Shown here piece by piece: positions 25,620 through 34,927 of a DNA stretch of 64,000 bases (within the stretch, counting starts at the first letter, position 1; every line of letters starts with the position of its first letter). The notes below the pieces were generated by a model that was not told the DNA's origin, ran no database searches, and saw nothing but the letters and a program-made list of their open reading frames with translations. Source of the DNA: Vibrio pacinii DSM 19139 (GTDB taxonomy: Bacteria; Pseudomonadota; Gammaproteobacteria; Enterobacterales; Vibrionaceae). The position numbers and the translations under genes are program-made. The stretch covers positions 310,001 to 374,000 of the forward strand of contig NZ_JONH01000002.1 of NCBI RefSeq assembly GCF_000711795.1, written 5' to 3'.

Positions 25620-27467
25620 TTAGCAGCCGTAATTTTGATAGATGTAGCGTTCAAACTGCTGACACATGTGTTGATCTGAACGGGTGTTGTTGGCCAGTTC
25701 GTTGTTGCCATCGACTACTTTAATCGTGGCATTCAAAGGGGCTGGCTCGGCTCTTTGACGTGTGGCTAACTGATCGATTTTCTGTTGTTGCTGCAACCAG
25801 GCTTGCTGTGGTGATAAGTTACATTCATCAGCAAGGTACTTGGCGTTAAAACCTTCACCCGTCAGACTAACGATGGTGTCGTTATGTGAGCGTTGGTTAC
25901 CCGCATGCCAGTAATGTTTTGCCAGCAAAGGGCCAATTTCTGGGTTGTCAGTCAGGTAGCCAAACTTATCTAAGAAATAGGCGCGAGTTTGGTAGACCGC
26001 CATGTGCGCAAGCAAGTAACCGTGATAAGCACAAGACGCCTCATCAGACAGTAAATGAGGAATAGCCATCAGTGGGCGTGGGCTACACTCTAGGCCTAAA
26101 ATCCGTTTTTCACAGTCGCGGGCGAGCGCGGTAATTTTCTCAGGGGTAAGGTCGCCATCACTCATCTGGTACAGCGCGGATTCAAAGTAAGGCACAACCA
26201 AGATACTGCGCTCTTGATAGGCTTTAAAAGGCTGATTACTGTTGATCATCGCTTGGATGATCTCGTCTGGTACCGGATTACCTTTGGCATCTAACGCGTA
26301 TTGTTTGAGCCAGTCGGCGTCGTTTAACAAGCTATCGCAGAACATCGACTGGGTTTCGGCGTAGGCCATCGAGGTTGGCGCAAACTCTTGCGAGAAGCAC
26401 GGCGCATTCATTTTTACGTTGGCAAAGTGCGCGGCGTGCCCACCTTCATGGAATAGAGTATTGATACCATCATAACCACTGCCCACTTGATCGGGCTTGG
26501 CATTGCTGGTGAAGTTGACCTTAGCGGCCACCCACTCGTTTTGATTGTAAAATGACGGAATCGGCCCGTGACAGAAGCCATTTGGGTATTTGCCTTTTCT
26601 GTCGAGTAGATCCAGCGTCAGTTCGGCGCCAGAATAATCAATATTTAAACGACCAAACGATTCTACCCAGCGACGCAAAGATTTTGAGAACGGCACGTAA
26701 GGGTCAAGCTCTCGCATCACATCGCCAGAGTAGGAGTAGACAAAATTGTGCCCTCTGAGTGCATCCAACCCTTTCTCTTGGGCGAGCTTTCCCAAACTGG
26801 TGAGATTGGTTTCGCGGGTGCGCTGCTCAAAATCATCCAAAATGCTAAACAGCTGTTTCGATGTCATTTTTTCTGTTTTAACAACCGAGTACTCAAAGAA
26901 ATTGCTGTAGCCCAATGAGCGAGCAAACTGGTTACGTAGTTTAACCAGTTCAATCAATCCGTTATGCAATAACCATTGCTCAAGATCGAGCAGAGCTTGG
27001 TGAGCAGATCGACGAACGCTTTCATGGTTATTGGTACGAATCGTTGACGCCAGTACTGGCAGAGAGCCTTCGGTGACATCGCCATGTTCATTGCTGAAGG
27101 TTAAGACGTGTTTTTGCTTCTTCTCAAATAGATCGGTTTCAAAAGCGATCAATTCGTTTTTCAGCTGCTGCGCTTGTTCACCTTCGATAGCATGCGCTTG
27201 AAACGTCGCTAACCAGCCTTTTAGGCCCGTTTGAGTGCTGTGCCTTTGCTCGTGATCGGTGATGTGCTCTGCGGCTTCAAGTTGCTGTTTAATTGCGCTA
27301 ATTTGCGTGGCGTCACTTAGAAAATGGGTCCATTCCGTTTGCGCTTGAGTTGAGCCTTCGTGGTCATCACTGATGCCCATATAGGTCTGCCAAAAGAAGT
27401 CTTCTTTGCTGCGGTGGATGGTGAGATAACGTTGATTGAGATCGTTTAAATATTCGGTCGCGGTCAT
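25620..27467 (-). CDS. M3-type zinc metallopeptidase
   Basis: A 615-residue cytosolic peptidase of the M3/oligopeptidase kind. The zinc site is HEGGH (H340, E341, H344) with the third ligand probably E371 in MAYAETQS, 27 residues later. The long helical N-terminal region and C-terminal HAGNQRSHN segment fit a closed oligopeptidase. No signal peptide is present. It ends in YGC, and the cysteine has no clear lipidation meaning at that end. The gene starts with ATG and GGATCC-like sequence upstream. It lies alone between unrelated genes. Confidence 0.8.
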   Translation of the reverse strand: MTATEYLNDLNQRYLTIHRSKEDFFWQTYMGISDDHEGSTQAQTEWTHFLSDATQISAIKQQLEAAEHITDHEQRHSTQTGLKGWLATFQAHAIEGEQAQQLKNELIAFETDLFEKKQKHVLTFSNEHGDVTEGSLPVLASTIRTNNHESVRRSAHQALLDLEQWLLHNGLIELVKLRNQFARSLGYSNFFEYSVVKTEKMTSKQLFSILDDFEQRTRETNLTSLGKLAQEKGLDALRGHNFVYSYSGDVMRELDPYVPFSKSLRRWVESFGRLNIDYSGAELTLDLLDRKGKYPNGFCHGPIPSFYNQNEWVAAKVNFTSNAKPDQVGSGYDGINTLFHEGGHAAHFANVKMNAPCFSQEFAPTSMAYAETQSMFCDSLLNDADWLKQYALDAKGNPVPDEIIQAMINSNQPFKAYQERSILVVPYFESALYQMSDGDLTPEKITALARDCEKRILGLECSPRPLMAIPHLLSDEASCAYHGYLLAHMAVYQTRAYFLDKFGYLTDNPEIGPLLAKHYWHAGNQRSHNDTIVSLTGEGFNAKYLADECNLSPQQAWLQQQQKIDQLATRQRAEPAPLNATIKVVDGNNELANNTRSDQHMCQQFERYIYQNYGC

Positions 27468-27809
27468 TTGGATCCTTCAAATGGTGGCTTAACTGGAGCC
27501 TGAATTATGCCATGCTTCGGCGATGATTAGGAATCTAGATGAGTATTCACCAACTCATAAGTCGTAAACAATGTTCTACGTCAGCAGCTTTCGGTCTGAG
27601 TGAACGGCGATGCAGTAGCAAACAGAATTTGAAGTGACTCGAAAGAGTGTGCGTGTGGCAGCGGTTTTCGACAAAAATGTTGGAAAGCAGGCAAAGATCT
27701 AACAATTCATCTGGCATATAGGGCGCATAAAACACGTTTATCCTGCTAGCTTTGAGTGGCAAACCAAATAATTGTTGGTTGGCGAGTTGGCTAAATATAA
27801 GGATAAAAC
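27468..27809. other. Promoter region of the LPMO gene
   Basis: A 342-base gap between divergent genes. A 95-codon frame on the minus strand overlaps the LPMO start and shows no family features, so I do not call it. No terminator or clear palindrome was seen. The ribosome-binding site AAGGAT lies before the ATG at 27810. Confidence 0.4.
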
Positions 27810-28985
27810 ATGAAAATATATACCTCTTTATCACTACTTGGGCTCAGCACTTTAGCGGGGCTTAGTACGTTTCACGTCAGTGCCCATGGTTGGGTCGAAT
27901 TTCCTAACGCACGGCAAAACATCTGTTACCAAGATGGTGGTTTCTGGACCAATGAGATTCCTAATCCAGCGTGTCAGGCAGCGTTTGATCAATCCGGTGC
28001 TTATCCGTTTGTGCAACGCAGCGAAGTGTCAGCCAATGTGGCGAACTACCGCGATATGGCACACGTGCAAGCGATAGTTCGAGATGGTGAGCTATGCTCG
28101 GCGGGCGATTCAGCTAAAGCTGGGCTTAATGTTGTTTCTTCTCACTGGCAACGCACCGATGTCGCGTTAGATGAGAACAATCAAATAGATTTCGTTTTCT
28201 ATGGCAAAGCGCCACATAACCCTTCTTATTGGCAATTTTACCTGACTAAGGCAAATTACGACTCAAGTCAGCCGCTCACATGGAATGACCTCGAATTAAT
28301 TGATAGCGCGGGCAACATTGCGATTGATGAGCAAAAACGTTATCGCACCAAGGTGACTTTCCCTGCAGGGCGCTCTGGTGACGCCATTTTGTATACGCGC
28401 TGGCAGCGTGTGGATGCTGCGGGAGAAGGATTTTATAACTGCAGTGATATCACTTTACGTGGGAGTGGCACCCCTCCAACTGACCCAACAGACCCAAGCG
28501 ATCCGGCGAACAATCTGACCGCACTGGGCTATTTTGTCCCCCAAGGTTTTGGTCCGGTAGAGGCGGGCGATACGATTCGTTTTCGAACCTTTGACGCAAG
28601 CGGCGCTGAAATAGTCGATCTCTCTTTAGCGATCAGTGCGAATAACACGACGACGTGGGCGGCGGAGATGGCCGATCAATTTAACTCGCAACAAAACGGT
28701 GATTGGTATGTGGGGATTTGGCATCAAGAAATGAAGCACTATATGTTTGATAGCAACAACATCTATGCCAATCAGGTGTTAGCTCCCAATGATTCGTTTA
28801 GCTATGCATTGTCGTTGATCAAGGCCGGCACACCACCACCAACCGAACCAGATAACTTATGGCGTAAAGAGGCGGTGTACAACGCAGGCGATGTCGTCAC
28901 CCACAACGGCCGTGAGTGGACGGCGCAATGGTGGACCACAGGCGAAGAGCCGGGAAGCACGGGCGAGTGGGGCGTGTGGCGTTAG
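27810..28985 (+). CDS. Secreted AA10 lytic polysaccharide monooxygenase with chitin-binding module
   Basis: A 391-residue secreted copper enzyme that oxidatively cleaves chitin. The signal peptide ends FHVSA|HGW, leaving H26 as the N-terminal copper ligand. The second histidine-brace residue is H136 (APHNPSY). The AA10 domain runs to about residue 217 and has paired cysteines. A Thr/Pro/Asp linker (PPTDPTDPSDP) leads to a middle beta domain of about 110 residues, and residues 349-391 form a CBM5/12 chitin-binding module (WRKEAVYNAGDVVTHNGREW). The architecture suits growth on crustacean chitin, common for vibrios. A terminator follows. Confidence 0.9.
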   Translation: MKIYTSLSLLGLSTLAGLSTFHVSAHGWVEFPNARQNICYQDGGFWTNEIPNPACQAAFDQSGAYPFVQRSEVSANVANYRDMAHVQAIVRDGELCSAGDSAKAGLNVVSSHWQRTDVALDENNQIDFVFYGKAPHNPSYWQFYLTKANYDSSQPLTWNDLELIDSAGNIAIDEQKRYRTKVTFPAGRSGDAILYTRWQRVDAAGEGFYNCSDITLRGSGTPPTDPTDPSDPANNLTALGYFVPQGFGPVEAGDTIRFRTFDASGAEIVDLSLAISANNTTTWAAEMADQFNSQQNGDWYVGIWHQEMKHYMFDSNNIYANQVLAPNDSFSYALSLIKAGTPPPTEPDNLWRKEAVYNAGDVVTHNGREWTAQWWTTGEEPGSTGEWGVWR

Positions 28986-29004
28986 TTTTCGATTCATATC
29001 AAGC

Positions 29005-29039
29005 CAAGCGGCTGACCTGTTCGGTTAGCCGCTTTTTTT
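29005..29039 (+). terminator. Terminator after the LPMO gene
   Basis: AAGCGGCTGAC / GTTAGCCGCTT stem with a T-run of seven. Confidence 0.85.
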
Positions 29040-29256
29040 GCACCTAGAGTGACTATAACGTGCAAAGTAAAGTCCAGTGTTTATTGTCTAATCTATTGAT
29101 TACAAATAACTTTCAGTATGTCGGTTGGTATTAATTATCAATAGGTTTGTTAATAGAATGTGTCTCAAACTTTAGCGAAAAAAAACCGTCCTCAGTGAGA
29201 TCTTGCTATAAATAAATTGATTTCATGAATGCTATTCAATGTGTTGCAATTTATCT

Positions 29257-29279
29257 TTTGTGCGCTTTTTAAGCACAAA
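29257..29279 (+). promoter_or_regulatory. Stem-loop in the leader of the subtilase gene
   Basis: TTTGTGC / GCACAAA with a nine-base AT-rich loop, ending 19 bases before the ATG. The rest of the gap 29040-29256 is AT-rich promoter sequence. It could affect translation or be a protein-binding site. Confidence 0.4.
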
Positions 29280-29298
29280 TAAATAGGATGTAACAATA

Positions 29299-31011
29299 AT
29301 GAACAATGGATATAAACTTTCTGCTGTCACGTTAGCTATTTTGGCTTCTGCGTCAGTGTCTGCCAACGTCAGTGGCAACCCAGCTCCCGTCAACTCGCCC
29401 GTCATTACCAATGTCAAAGGGACCATCGTTGAAGACTACACGCCGCAAGCGCCCGCACTCGGTATGTTCACGATGCGTATGATGAGCGACAGCGCTGACA
29501 ATCGTGGAGACTGGTTTAATTTCTCGGCTAATGATTCAAGTGTCCAAGGTGTCGGTGCAGACTATGTGTACGACTACCTGTTGCCACCGCTTATGCCACA
29601 GCCAGTGATTGTGGCTGTGTTAGATTCAGGTGTTGATGTTGAACATCAAGATTTAAAGAACAAACTATGGACTAACCAAGACGAAATTCCCAACAACGGC
29701 ATTGATGATGATGGCAACGGCTATGTAGATGATGTTCACGGCTGGAACTTCCTTGGTAACTCACTCGGCATCAACGTTGACCATGACACACTTGAAGTCA
29801 CCCGCGAATACAAAAAGTATGTGGATCTGCAACAAAATGGTCACTGGATTCCACCGAAAAAACGTATCTACTACCAAGAGGTGGAAAAAGACTACCTTGA
29901 GTCGGTCGAATACAACCAAAATGCGCTTGATCAAGTTCAACTTGCGACTGAGCAGGCCAATCAATACCAGCAGCAAATACTCGACTTGGTTGAGCATGAT
30001 GATTTCACCGTGGCTGGTCTGCAAATCTTGCTGTCCAATGCAAATCCTGATGTGGTCAGTGCGACGCAAAACTTGTTAGCGGTTTTCGATAACTGGTATT
30101 CATTTGACTACCTAGAGTCGCGCCGCAGCCGTTATCAAGACGCTTTGGATTATCACTATAATCTCGATTTTGATCCTCGTGCTGACATCGTGTTTGACGA
30201 CATCAACAATCCTTGGGAAAAAGGCTATGGTAACAACGATGTGAAGGGTCCAGTCGGTTCTCACGGAACGCACGTCGCGGGCATCATTGCCGCCGAGCGT
30301 GGTAATGGCGTCGGTATTGATGGGGTGGCTGACTACGCACAAATCATGGCTGTGCGTGTGGTGCCAAATGGTGATGAGCGCGATAAAGACATTGCCAATG
30401 CAGTGCGCTATGCGGTTGATAATGGAGCTAAAATCATCAATATGAGCTTTGGCAAGAGCTACTCTCCGCGCAAATACATCGTAGATCACGCGTTTCGCTA
30501 TGCGGCGCGTAAAGGCGTGCTGATTGTCCATTCTGCTGGTAACAGCCGCAATGATAACGATATCAAACCAAGCTTTCCAAACCGCTACTCAGTTCACTAT
30601 CGCTCTAAGCCAATCTCAACGTGGCTGGATGTTGGCGCATCGGCGAAATATGCCGATAACCAGCTAGTGGCAAGCTTTAGTAACTTTGGTAAAGACTCGG
30701 TTGACTTGTTTGCTCCGGGCTACCGGATCTTGTCGACCACGCCAGGTGATACCTATGGCGCGAAAAGTGGCACTAGTATGGCCGCCCCCGTTGTTTCAGG
30801 TGTCGCCGCACTGATTTTGTCACGCTATCCAGACTTGTCGGCTACCGAGCTTAAAGCGTTGTTAATGAACAAAGCTCGTACGTACCCACAGCTTTTGGTC
30901 AACAAGCCATCGAGCCCAGCTGATTTAGTGCCGTTTAGTGACTTATCGATCACTGGTGGTATCGTTGATGCCGAAGCGGTTTTTGAAACGTTGCAAGGGC
31001 AAGGCCACTAA
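29299..31011 (+). CDS. Secreted subtilisin-like S8 serine peptidase
   Basis: A 570-residue secreted subtilase. The signal peptide ends near residue 22 (SASVSA|NV). The triad is D109 (VLDSGVD), H322 (GSHGTHVAG) and S493 (SGTSMAAPVVSG). The Asp-His gap is about 213 residues, far longer than the 30-40 seen in typical subtilisins. The insert (about 150-300) is rich in charged and aromatic residues and looks helical. A calcium-like acidic loop IDDDGNGYVDD follows the Asp motif. No C-terminal PPC domain is present. It probably acts as an extracellular protease. A short hairpin precedes the start and a terminator follows. Confidence 0.87.
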   Translation: MNNGYKLSAVTLAILASASVSANVSGNPAPVNSPVITNVKGTIVEDYTPQAPALGMFTMRMMSDSADNRGDWFNFSANDSSVQGVGADYVYDYLLPPLMPQPVIVAVLDSGVDVEHQDLKNKLWTNQDEIPNNGIDDDGNGYVDDVHGWNFLGNSLGINVDHDTLEVTREYKKYVDLQQNGHWIPPKKRIYYQEVEKDYLESVEYNQNALDQVQLATEQANQYQQQILDLVEHDDFTVAGLQILLSNANPDVVSATQNLLAVFDNWYSFDYLESRRSRYQDALDYHYNLDFDPRADIVFDDINNPWEKGYGNNDVKGPVGSHGTHVAGIIAAERGNGVGIDGVADYAQIMAVRVVPNGDERDKDIANAVRYAVDNGAKIINMSFGKSYSPRKYIVDHAFRYAARKGVLIVHSAGNSRNDNDIKPSFPNRYSVHYRSKPISTWLDVGASAKYADNQLVASFSNFGKDSVDLFAPGYRILSTTPGDTYGAKSGTSMAAPVVSGVAALILSRYPDLSATELKALLMNKARTYPQLLVNKPSSPADLVPFSDLSITGGIVDAEAVFETLQGQGH

Positions 31012-31038
31012 GGCGTGGCATTAAACCTAGAAACCTAC

Positions 31039-31061
31039 AAGGCTGCGTTTGCAGCCTTTTT
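31039..31061 (+). terminator. Terminator of the subtilase gene
   Basis: AAGGCTGC / GCAGCCTT, four-base loop, T-run, overlapping the stop of the convergent Lrp-type gene. Confidence 0.75.
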
Positions 31062-31542
31062 AACCAATCGGCAGTTGAAAGGTACTTTTGATCTCTTTAA
31101 CTGATATATTGGACTGAATCGCACTGACGCCTTTCACGCGGCGCATCGAGCTGATGCGTTCAAAGTATTCGTCTAAATCCTGCGCTACGACCTGCACAAT
31201 ATAGTCAGCGCCGCCTGCGATGCAGTGACACATAAGAATCCAATTGTTCTCTGCGACAAAGTCCTCAAACGGCTCGGTATTTTCTACCTCATGGCTACCC
31301 AAGGTGACAAGCGTAAATCCCGAGACTTGAAAGCCAAGTTTCTTTCGATTGAGCCGCGCGGCATAACCTTCGATGTAACCTTCATCTTCCATGCGTTTCC
31401 AGCGTCGCCAGCACGGCGTTTCACTTAAGTTGACCGTTTCGGCGAGCTTGCTGTTACTCATGCGGCCATCGCGTTGAATATGGCTGAGAATGGAGAGGTC
31501 GGTGTTATCTAGAATAAATTTGGTGGATTCTTTCTTTTTCAT
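31060..31542 (-). CDS. Lrp/AsnC-family regulator
   Basis: A 160-residue regulator of the leucine-responsive protein family. The N-terminal helix-turn-helix is LSILSHIQRDGRMSNSKLAETVNLSETPCWRRW in order (about 13-45). The RAM ligand-binding domain follows (GFTLVTLGSHEVE, then VAGGADYIVQVVAQDLDEY-like). It is divergent from a LysE-type exporter, the classic arrangement in which an Lrp protein senses an amino acid and induces its export. Two exact copies of TAAATCATAAC, 60 bases apart, lie in the shared promoter region. Confidence 0.87.
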   Translation of the reverse strand: MKKKESTKFILDNTDLSILSHIQRDGRMSNSKLAETVNLSETPCWRRWKRMEDEGYIEGYAARLNRKKLGFQVSGFTLVTLGSHEVENTEPFEDFVAENNWILMCHCIAGGADYIVQVVAQDLDEYFERISSMRRVKGVSAIQSNISVKEIKSTFQLPIG

Positions 31543-31575
31543 ACTGGTTTTAGAAATATCTTGCTCATTGATGGC

Positions 31576-31586
31576 TAAATCATAAC
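31576..31586 (+). promoter_or_regulatory. Candidate Lrp site 1
   Basis: TAAATCATAAC, repeated exactly at 31636 in the same orientation, in the Lrp/LysE intergenic region. Confidence 0.45.
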
Positions 31587-31635
31587 GTAGATAGCAACTT
31601 TATTCCTGCCTAGTTAAGTAGACTGTTGTGAAATT

Positions 31636-31646
31636 TAAATCATAAC
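31636..31646 (+). promoter_or_regulatory. Candidate Lrp site 2
   Basis: Second exact TAAATCATAAC, 60 bases from the first and 16 bases before the LysE start. Confidence 0.45.
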
Positions 31647-31661
31647 CTTAAGAGGGAGCCA

Positions 31662-32261
31662 ATGAGTGCTCAACTGATGACCGCGTTTCTGCTGTTTTCG
31701 ATATCCATTTCAATGACGCCTGGGGCAGGCAACATTGCGCTGATCGGGCTGTCCAGCCGTTACGGCTTTAGCGCGACATTGCCATTTGTATTGGGTAATG
31801 CGGCTGGGGTTATCGCTATTTTGGTTGGAGCCAGCGTGGGTTTAGTCGGACTGTTTAACCTTTATCCCGACGTCTATACCCTATTAAAGTGGTTGGGTGC
31901 TGCGTACTTGCTTTATATGGCTTGGGGTATCGCTAACATGGAACTCGATGGCAACAAGGTGGTAAAGAAATCAGGCTTTACCTCCGGGGTGCTGGTGCAG
32001 ATCCTCAACCCTAAAGGTTGGGTGGCTTCGCTCACGGTATTTTCTCAGTTTGTTTCACCGACCGACGATTACCTAATGCAGGTGGTGGTTATTATTAGCG
32101 TGATGGTTGTGACGGGGGGGCTTGGTATGCTCGCTTGGGCCTATTTTGGCACTATACTCAATCGGTTGGTGCAAGCGCCGCATAAAATGGCCTGGGTGAA
32201 CCGTGGTTTTGGCGGTAGTCTTGCGCTGGTGGCTTTATTTGTCGTCAGTCAGCCAGCGTAA
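31662..32261 (+). CDS. LysE/RhtB-family amino-acid exporter
   Basis: A 199-residue inner-membrane exporter with six hydrophobic spans. The family signature SMTPGAGNIALIGLSSRYG lies near residues 19-37 and NPKGWVASL near 108. It would pump out an amino acid or derivative such as threonine, homoserine lactone or lysine. The divergent Lrp-type regulator suggests ligand-induced expression. The ribosome-binding site is AAGAGGGAG before ATG. A stem-loop follows. Confidence 0.87.
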   Translation: MSAQLMTAFLLFSISISMTPGAGNIALIGLSSRYGFSATLPFVLGNAAGVIAILVGASVGLVGLFNLYPDVYTLLKWLGAAYLLYMAWGIANMELDGNKVVKKSGFTSGVLVQILNPKGWVASLTVFSQFVSPTDDYLMQVVVIISVMVVTGGLGMLAWAYFGTILNRLVQAPHKMAWVNRGFGGSLALVALFVVSQPA

Positions 32262-32300
32262 ACACGCTCGTTGAGTCGATTATTGAACTCGCTTTCAGCC

Positions 32301-32331
32301 CACAACCGCGCTATTTGGCACTGCGGTTGTG
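32301..32331 (+). terminator. Stem-loop after the LysE gene
   Basis: CACAACCGC / GCGGTTGTG with a 13-base loop, followed by TTGCCTTTT. A probable terminator. Confidence 0.6.
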
Positions 32332-32344
32332 TTGCCTTTTAACT

Positions 32345-32373
32345 AAAAAAGCCTGCGTCGTGGCAGGCTTTTT
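32345..32373. terminator. Bidirectional terminator
   Basis: AAAAAAGCCTGC / GCAGGCTTTTT with a six-base loop and T-runs on both strands. It serves the convergent DUF3297 gene. Confidence 0.8.
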
Positions 32374-32401
32374 ATCGTCTTGAGGGCAAGAAGCTGTCGA
32401 C

Positions 32402-32647
32402 TTAGACGTAGTACGCTTCTACTGTTCCTTTAAGTTGGATCAGCATTGGGTTGCCGTAGCGATCTTTTGCTTTTGGCGAGGCAATTTTAACCCAACCTTC
32501 GCTAATACAATACTCTTCAACGTCAGTGCGCTCTTTACCGTTAATACGAATACCGATCTGGTGATCGAAGCACTCTTTAACAAAGAAAGGGCTGCGAGGG
32601 TTACCCGCTAGGCGGTCTGGAAGCGCTAGTTTAGTCGTATCGTTCAT
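32402..32647 (-). CDS. DUF3297 family protein
   Basis: An 81-residue cytosolic protein of DUF3297, found widely in proteobacteria, function unknown. Recognisable parts are LPDRLAGNPRSPFF, DHQIGIRINGKERTDVEEYC and the C-terminal GNPMLIQLKGTVEAYY. I start at ATG 32647 (MNDTTKLALPDRL), where AAGG lies upstream and the family N-terminus begins. The longer frame adds seven unrelated residues. A terminator lies just downstream. Confidence 0.82.
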   Translation of the reverse strand: MNDTTKLALPDRLAGNPRSPFFVKECFDHQIGIRINGKERTDVEEYCISEGWVKIASPKAKDRYGNPMLIQLKGTVEAYYV

Positions 32648-32737
32648 ATTTTGAGACCTTGAAGTCATTAAAAAAAGTGCGCCATTGTAGTCATAGCTTG
32701 GCTGGCATTCAAGTACTGGCTGACTTCTAATTGGCGT

Positions 32738-34723
32738 TTACAGCCCTTTGTGATACTGAGCATTTTCGGTTGGACAAATGACCTGATCTAAGTCGGTGTC
32801 GACATGAGCTTGCGAGAGAAAGCCGAGAAATGTCTCAATTAACATCACTTTGCTGACTGACAGTTTGGTTTCTGTTTGGATATCACGTAGGTCAATCAAC
32901 ACATCGGTAAACTGTTGTGGTAAGTCGCGCAGCAACGCTAAGTTTAGAACATGTTGCTTAGCGTAGAGCGAGTTGTGGCTGCCTTTGTGTTTTTGTATCA
33001 CGTAAGAAGCGTCTTTTAAGTTGATGATTGAAGTGTGTTTCTCGCAGCGCTTTAAGCAGCCTTTATTAACTTTGAGTTTGCGACACCCTGCCGTCGTTTG
33101 AAACAGGCATTGGCGGCTAGTTAGTAAGGTGTTGGGGTGATAAATGCTGTAATAACTGCGCATGCCGGTTGGCCGTTTAATATGACGCATCTGCTTCATA
33201 TTCAGTTCGTTTGAAATGAAGGCACCACTGGCGGCAAACTCTTGTTGCAAACATTTGAGCGCGTATGAGTTGGTGGTATTCATCTGCGGCCCTGCTATCC
33301 AGTTTAATCCTAGCTGTTGGGCCAACATGCCGACCCCTGAGTTATTGGTTATTAAAAGTGCTGGCCTGATGGAGACTAACAATTCTCGTGCAGCTTGGAA
33401 GTCATCACCTATTAAGATGGCTGGAAAGTAAGGTTTCAGATGGGGGTGTGTTTGGAACAGCTCAATCATCGCACTCAGCTCGGCTGCCAAGCCCATCGGC
33501 AGTTGGTAGTAGAGCTCAATGTCATTGTGTCGGCATAGTGTCACATCTGTTTTGCTAGCAATAAGCACCGACAGTTTTGGTGGTGTGATTACCGGTTCCG
33601 CTTGCGGTAATGTGGCCAAAATGGGCATGCAGGTTGCCCCTTTTAAGCGCCGATTGGCAGCGGGATCGGATGTGATGTCAAAAGACGCGGTTTTCTGCGC
33701 CACGTTCTGGATGATGGTGGTTTTATCATCGTAGAGTTTCTTTTTGACTCGCTGCACATCTTCAACACTTTGGCACTTTTCAATATGGGTAAAGTGGTTG
33801 ACTGCATGATCTCTTGGGTTATCAATGTACATGTCTCGGCCAATGTTGCCGTGAAGAAAAGCGTTAGAGAAATCGCGGTTGAATACCGTGTACAGTGCGC
33901 GGGTATCATGGCAAAGTTTCACCCCCTGACACAAGCGGTCGATTTGTTCACGCCACTTGTCGACCACAGTAAAAACGTAGTGTGATTTCTTGATTCTTCC
34001 TTCCACTTTGAGTGAGTAAACTCCCGCATCGGCAAGGGCGGCTAAATCACTAAACGCAGAGTTATCTTTCAGGTTGAGTGGGTAGTTGCTGCCCGTTTGG
34101 GTGGTTTGATATTGATCTCGACAAGGTTGGCTACAACGACCGCGATTGCCAGACGCCCCATTGCGCGCCGAACTGATGTAACAGATACCTGAGAAGCCAA
34201 TACAGTAAGAGCCGTGAACAAACACTTCCATCATGACATTGTGTTGGCGACCAAACTCAGCCAACGGTTTGATCTCATTGAGATTTAGCTCTCGAGACAA
34301 GTTTACCCGACTGGCGGTCAGTTGATTTAAAAATTCAATCTGGCCTTCATTATGCGTATTGAGTTGAGTAGAAGCGTGCACATCTAGATTGGGAAAGTGA
34401 TGTTTAAGGATATAAGCTAAGCCAAGATCTTGCACAATCACACCATCAATTTGAGTGGTATTGAGTTGATTAAGCAAACGAACAATGGCTGGAATTTCAC
34501 TCTCGAGAATCAGTACGTTAAGCGTAATGAAGATCTTACATTGGTGCTGGTGGGCTAAGTTGATCACACCGTTTAAGTTGTCTAGGGTGAGGTTGGTGGC
34601 CCGATTACGCGCATTAAAACGATCCAAACCACAGTAAATGGCGTCTGCCCCTGCGGCAATGGCGGCTTTAATCGACTCTAGATCACCACCTGGTGCTAAC
34701 AACTCAAACTGATCGCGTGTCAC
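32738..34723 (-). CDS. U32 family (YdcP/RlhA-related) protein
   Basis: A 661-residue protein of the U32 'peptidase' family. Known relatives are RNA or ubiquinone hydroxylation factors with an Fe-S cluster (RlhA, TrhP, UbiU/V) rather than proven peptidases. The N-terminal barrel starts FELLAPGGDLESIKAAIAAG. The cysteines in SYCIGFSGICYIS and NRGRCSQPC (about 172-201) are likely cluster ligands, and LKVEGRIK follows. A second half with more cysteines (TAGCRKLKVNKGCLKRCEKH) is unlike short U32 proteins. By size it resembles RlhA, but sequence identity looks limited, so the target is unknown. No accessory gene adjoins it. Confidence 0.75.
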   Translation of the reverse strand: MTRDQFELLAPGGDLESIKAAIAAGADAIYCGLDRFNARNRATNLTLDNLNGVINLAHQHQCKIFITLNVLILESEIPAIVRLLNQLNTTQIDGVIVQDLGLAYILKHHFPNLDVHASTQLNTHNEGQIEFLNQLTASRVNLSRELNLNEIKPLAEFGRQHNVMMEVFVHGSYCIGFSGICYISSARNGASGNRGRCSQPCRDQYQTTQTGSNYPLNLKDNSAFSDLAALADAGVYSLKVEGRIKKSHYVFTVVDKWREQIDRLCQGVKLCHDTRALYTVFNRDFSNAFLHGNIGRDMYIDNPRDHAVNHFTHIEKCQSVEDVQRVKKKLYDDKTTIIQNVAQKTASFDITSDPAANRRLKGATCMPILATLPQAEPVITPPKLSVLIASKTDVTLCRHNDIELYYQLPMGLAAELSAMIELFQTHPHLKPYFPAILIGDDFQAARELLVSIRPALLITNNSGVGMLAQQLGLNWIAGPQMNTTNSYALKCLQQEFAASGAFISNELNMKQMRHIKRPTGMRSYYSIYHPNTLLTSRQCLFQTTAGCRKLKVNKGCLKRCEKHTSIINLKDASYVIQKHKGSHNSLYAKQHVLNLALLRDLPQQFTDVLIDLRDIQTETKLSVSKVMLIETFLGFLSQAHVDTDLDQVICPTENAQYHKGL

Positions 34724-34878
34724 TACTCATCTCTTACTTGAACAAAAAAATAGGCAGGTATCTTATGCGCTTCTGCTTATCAATGTAGTGGAAGTTAAGC
34801 CTTTATTAATCTGAATCAACAAATGGGCTCAGATCTGAAAAGATGTGTTTAGGGTTGCATTTGTCTTTAATTGCTATA

Positions 34879-34900
34879 GTGTTATATCTATATATAACAC
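34879..34900. promoter_or_regulatory. Candidate GntR/YtrA operator
   Basis: A 22-bp near-perfect palindrome: outer arms GTGTTATAT / ATATAACAC around a four-base centre. It ends 27 bases before the GntR-type start, as expected for an autorepressor of the YtrA class. Confidence 0.65.
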
Positions 34901-34927
34901 CAACTCGAAATCAATAGGGTATCGACC

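Noticed and set aside
27547..27834. 95-codon minus-strand frame with a hydrophobic start
   Set aside because: It overlaps the LPMO start and promoter, has no family resemblance, and the hydrophobic start is the reverse of AT-rich promoter DNA.
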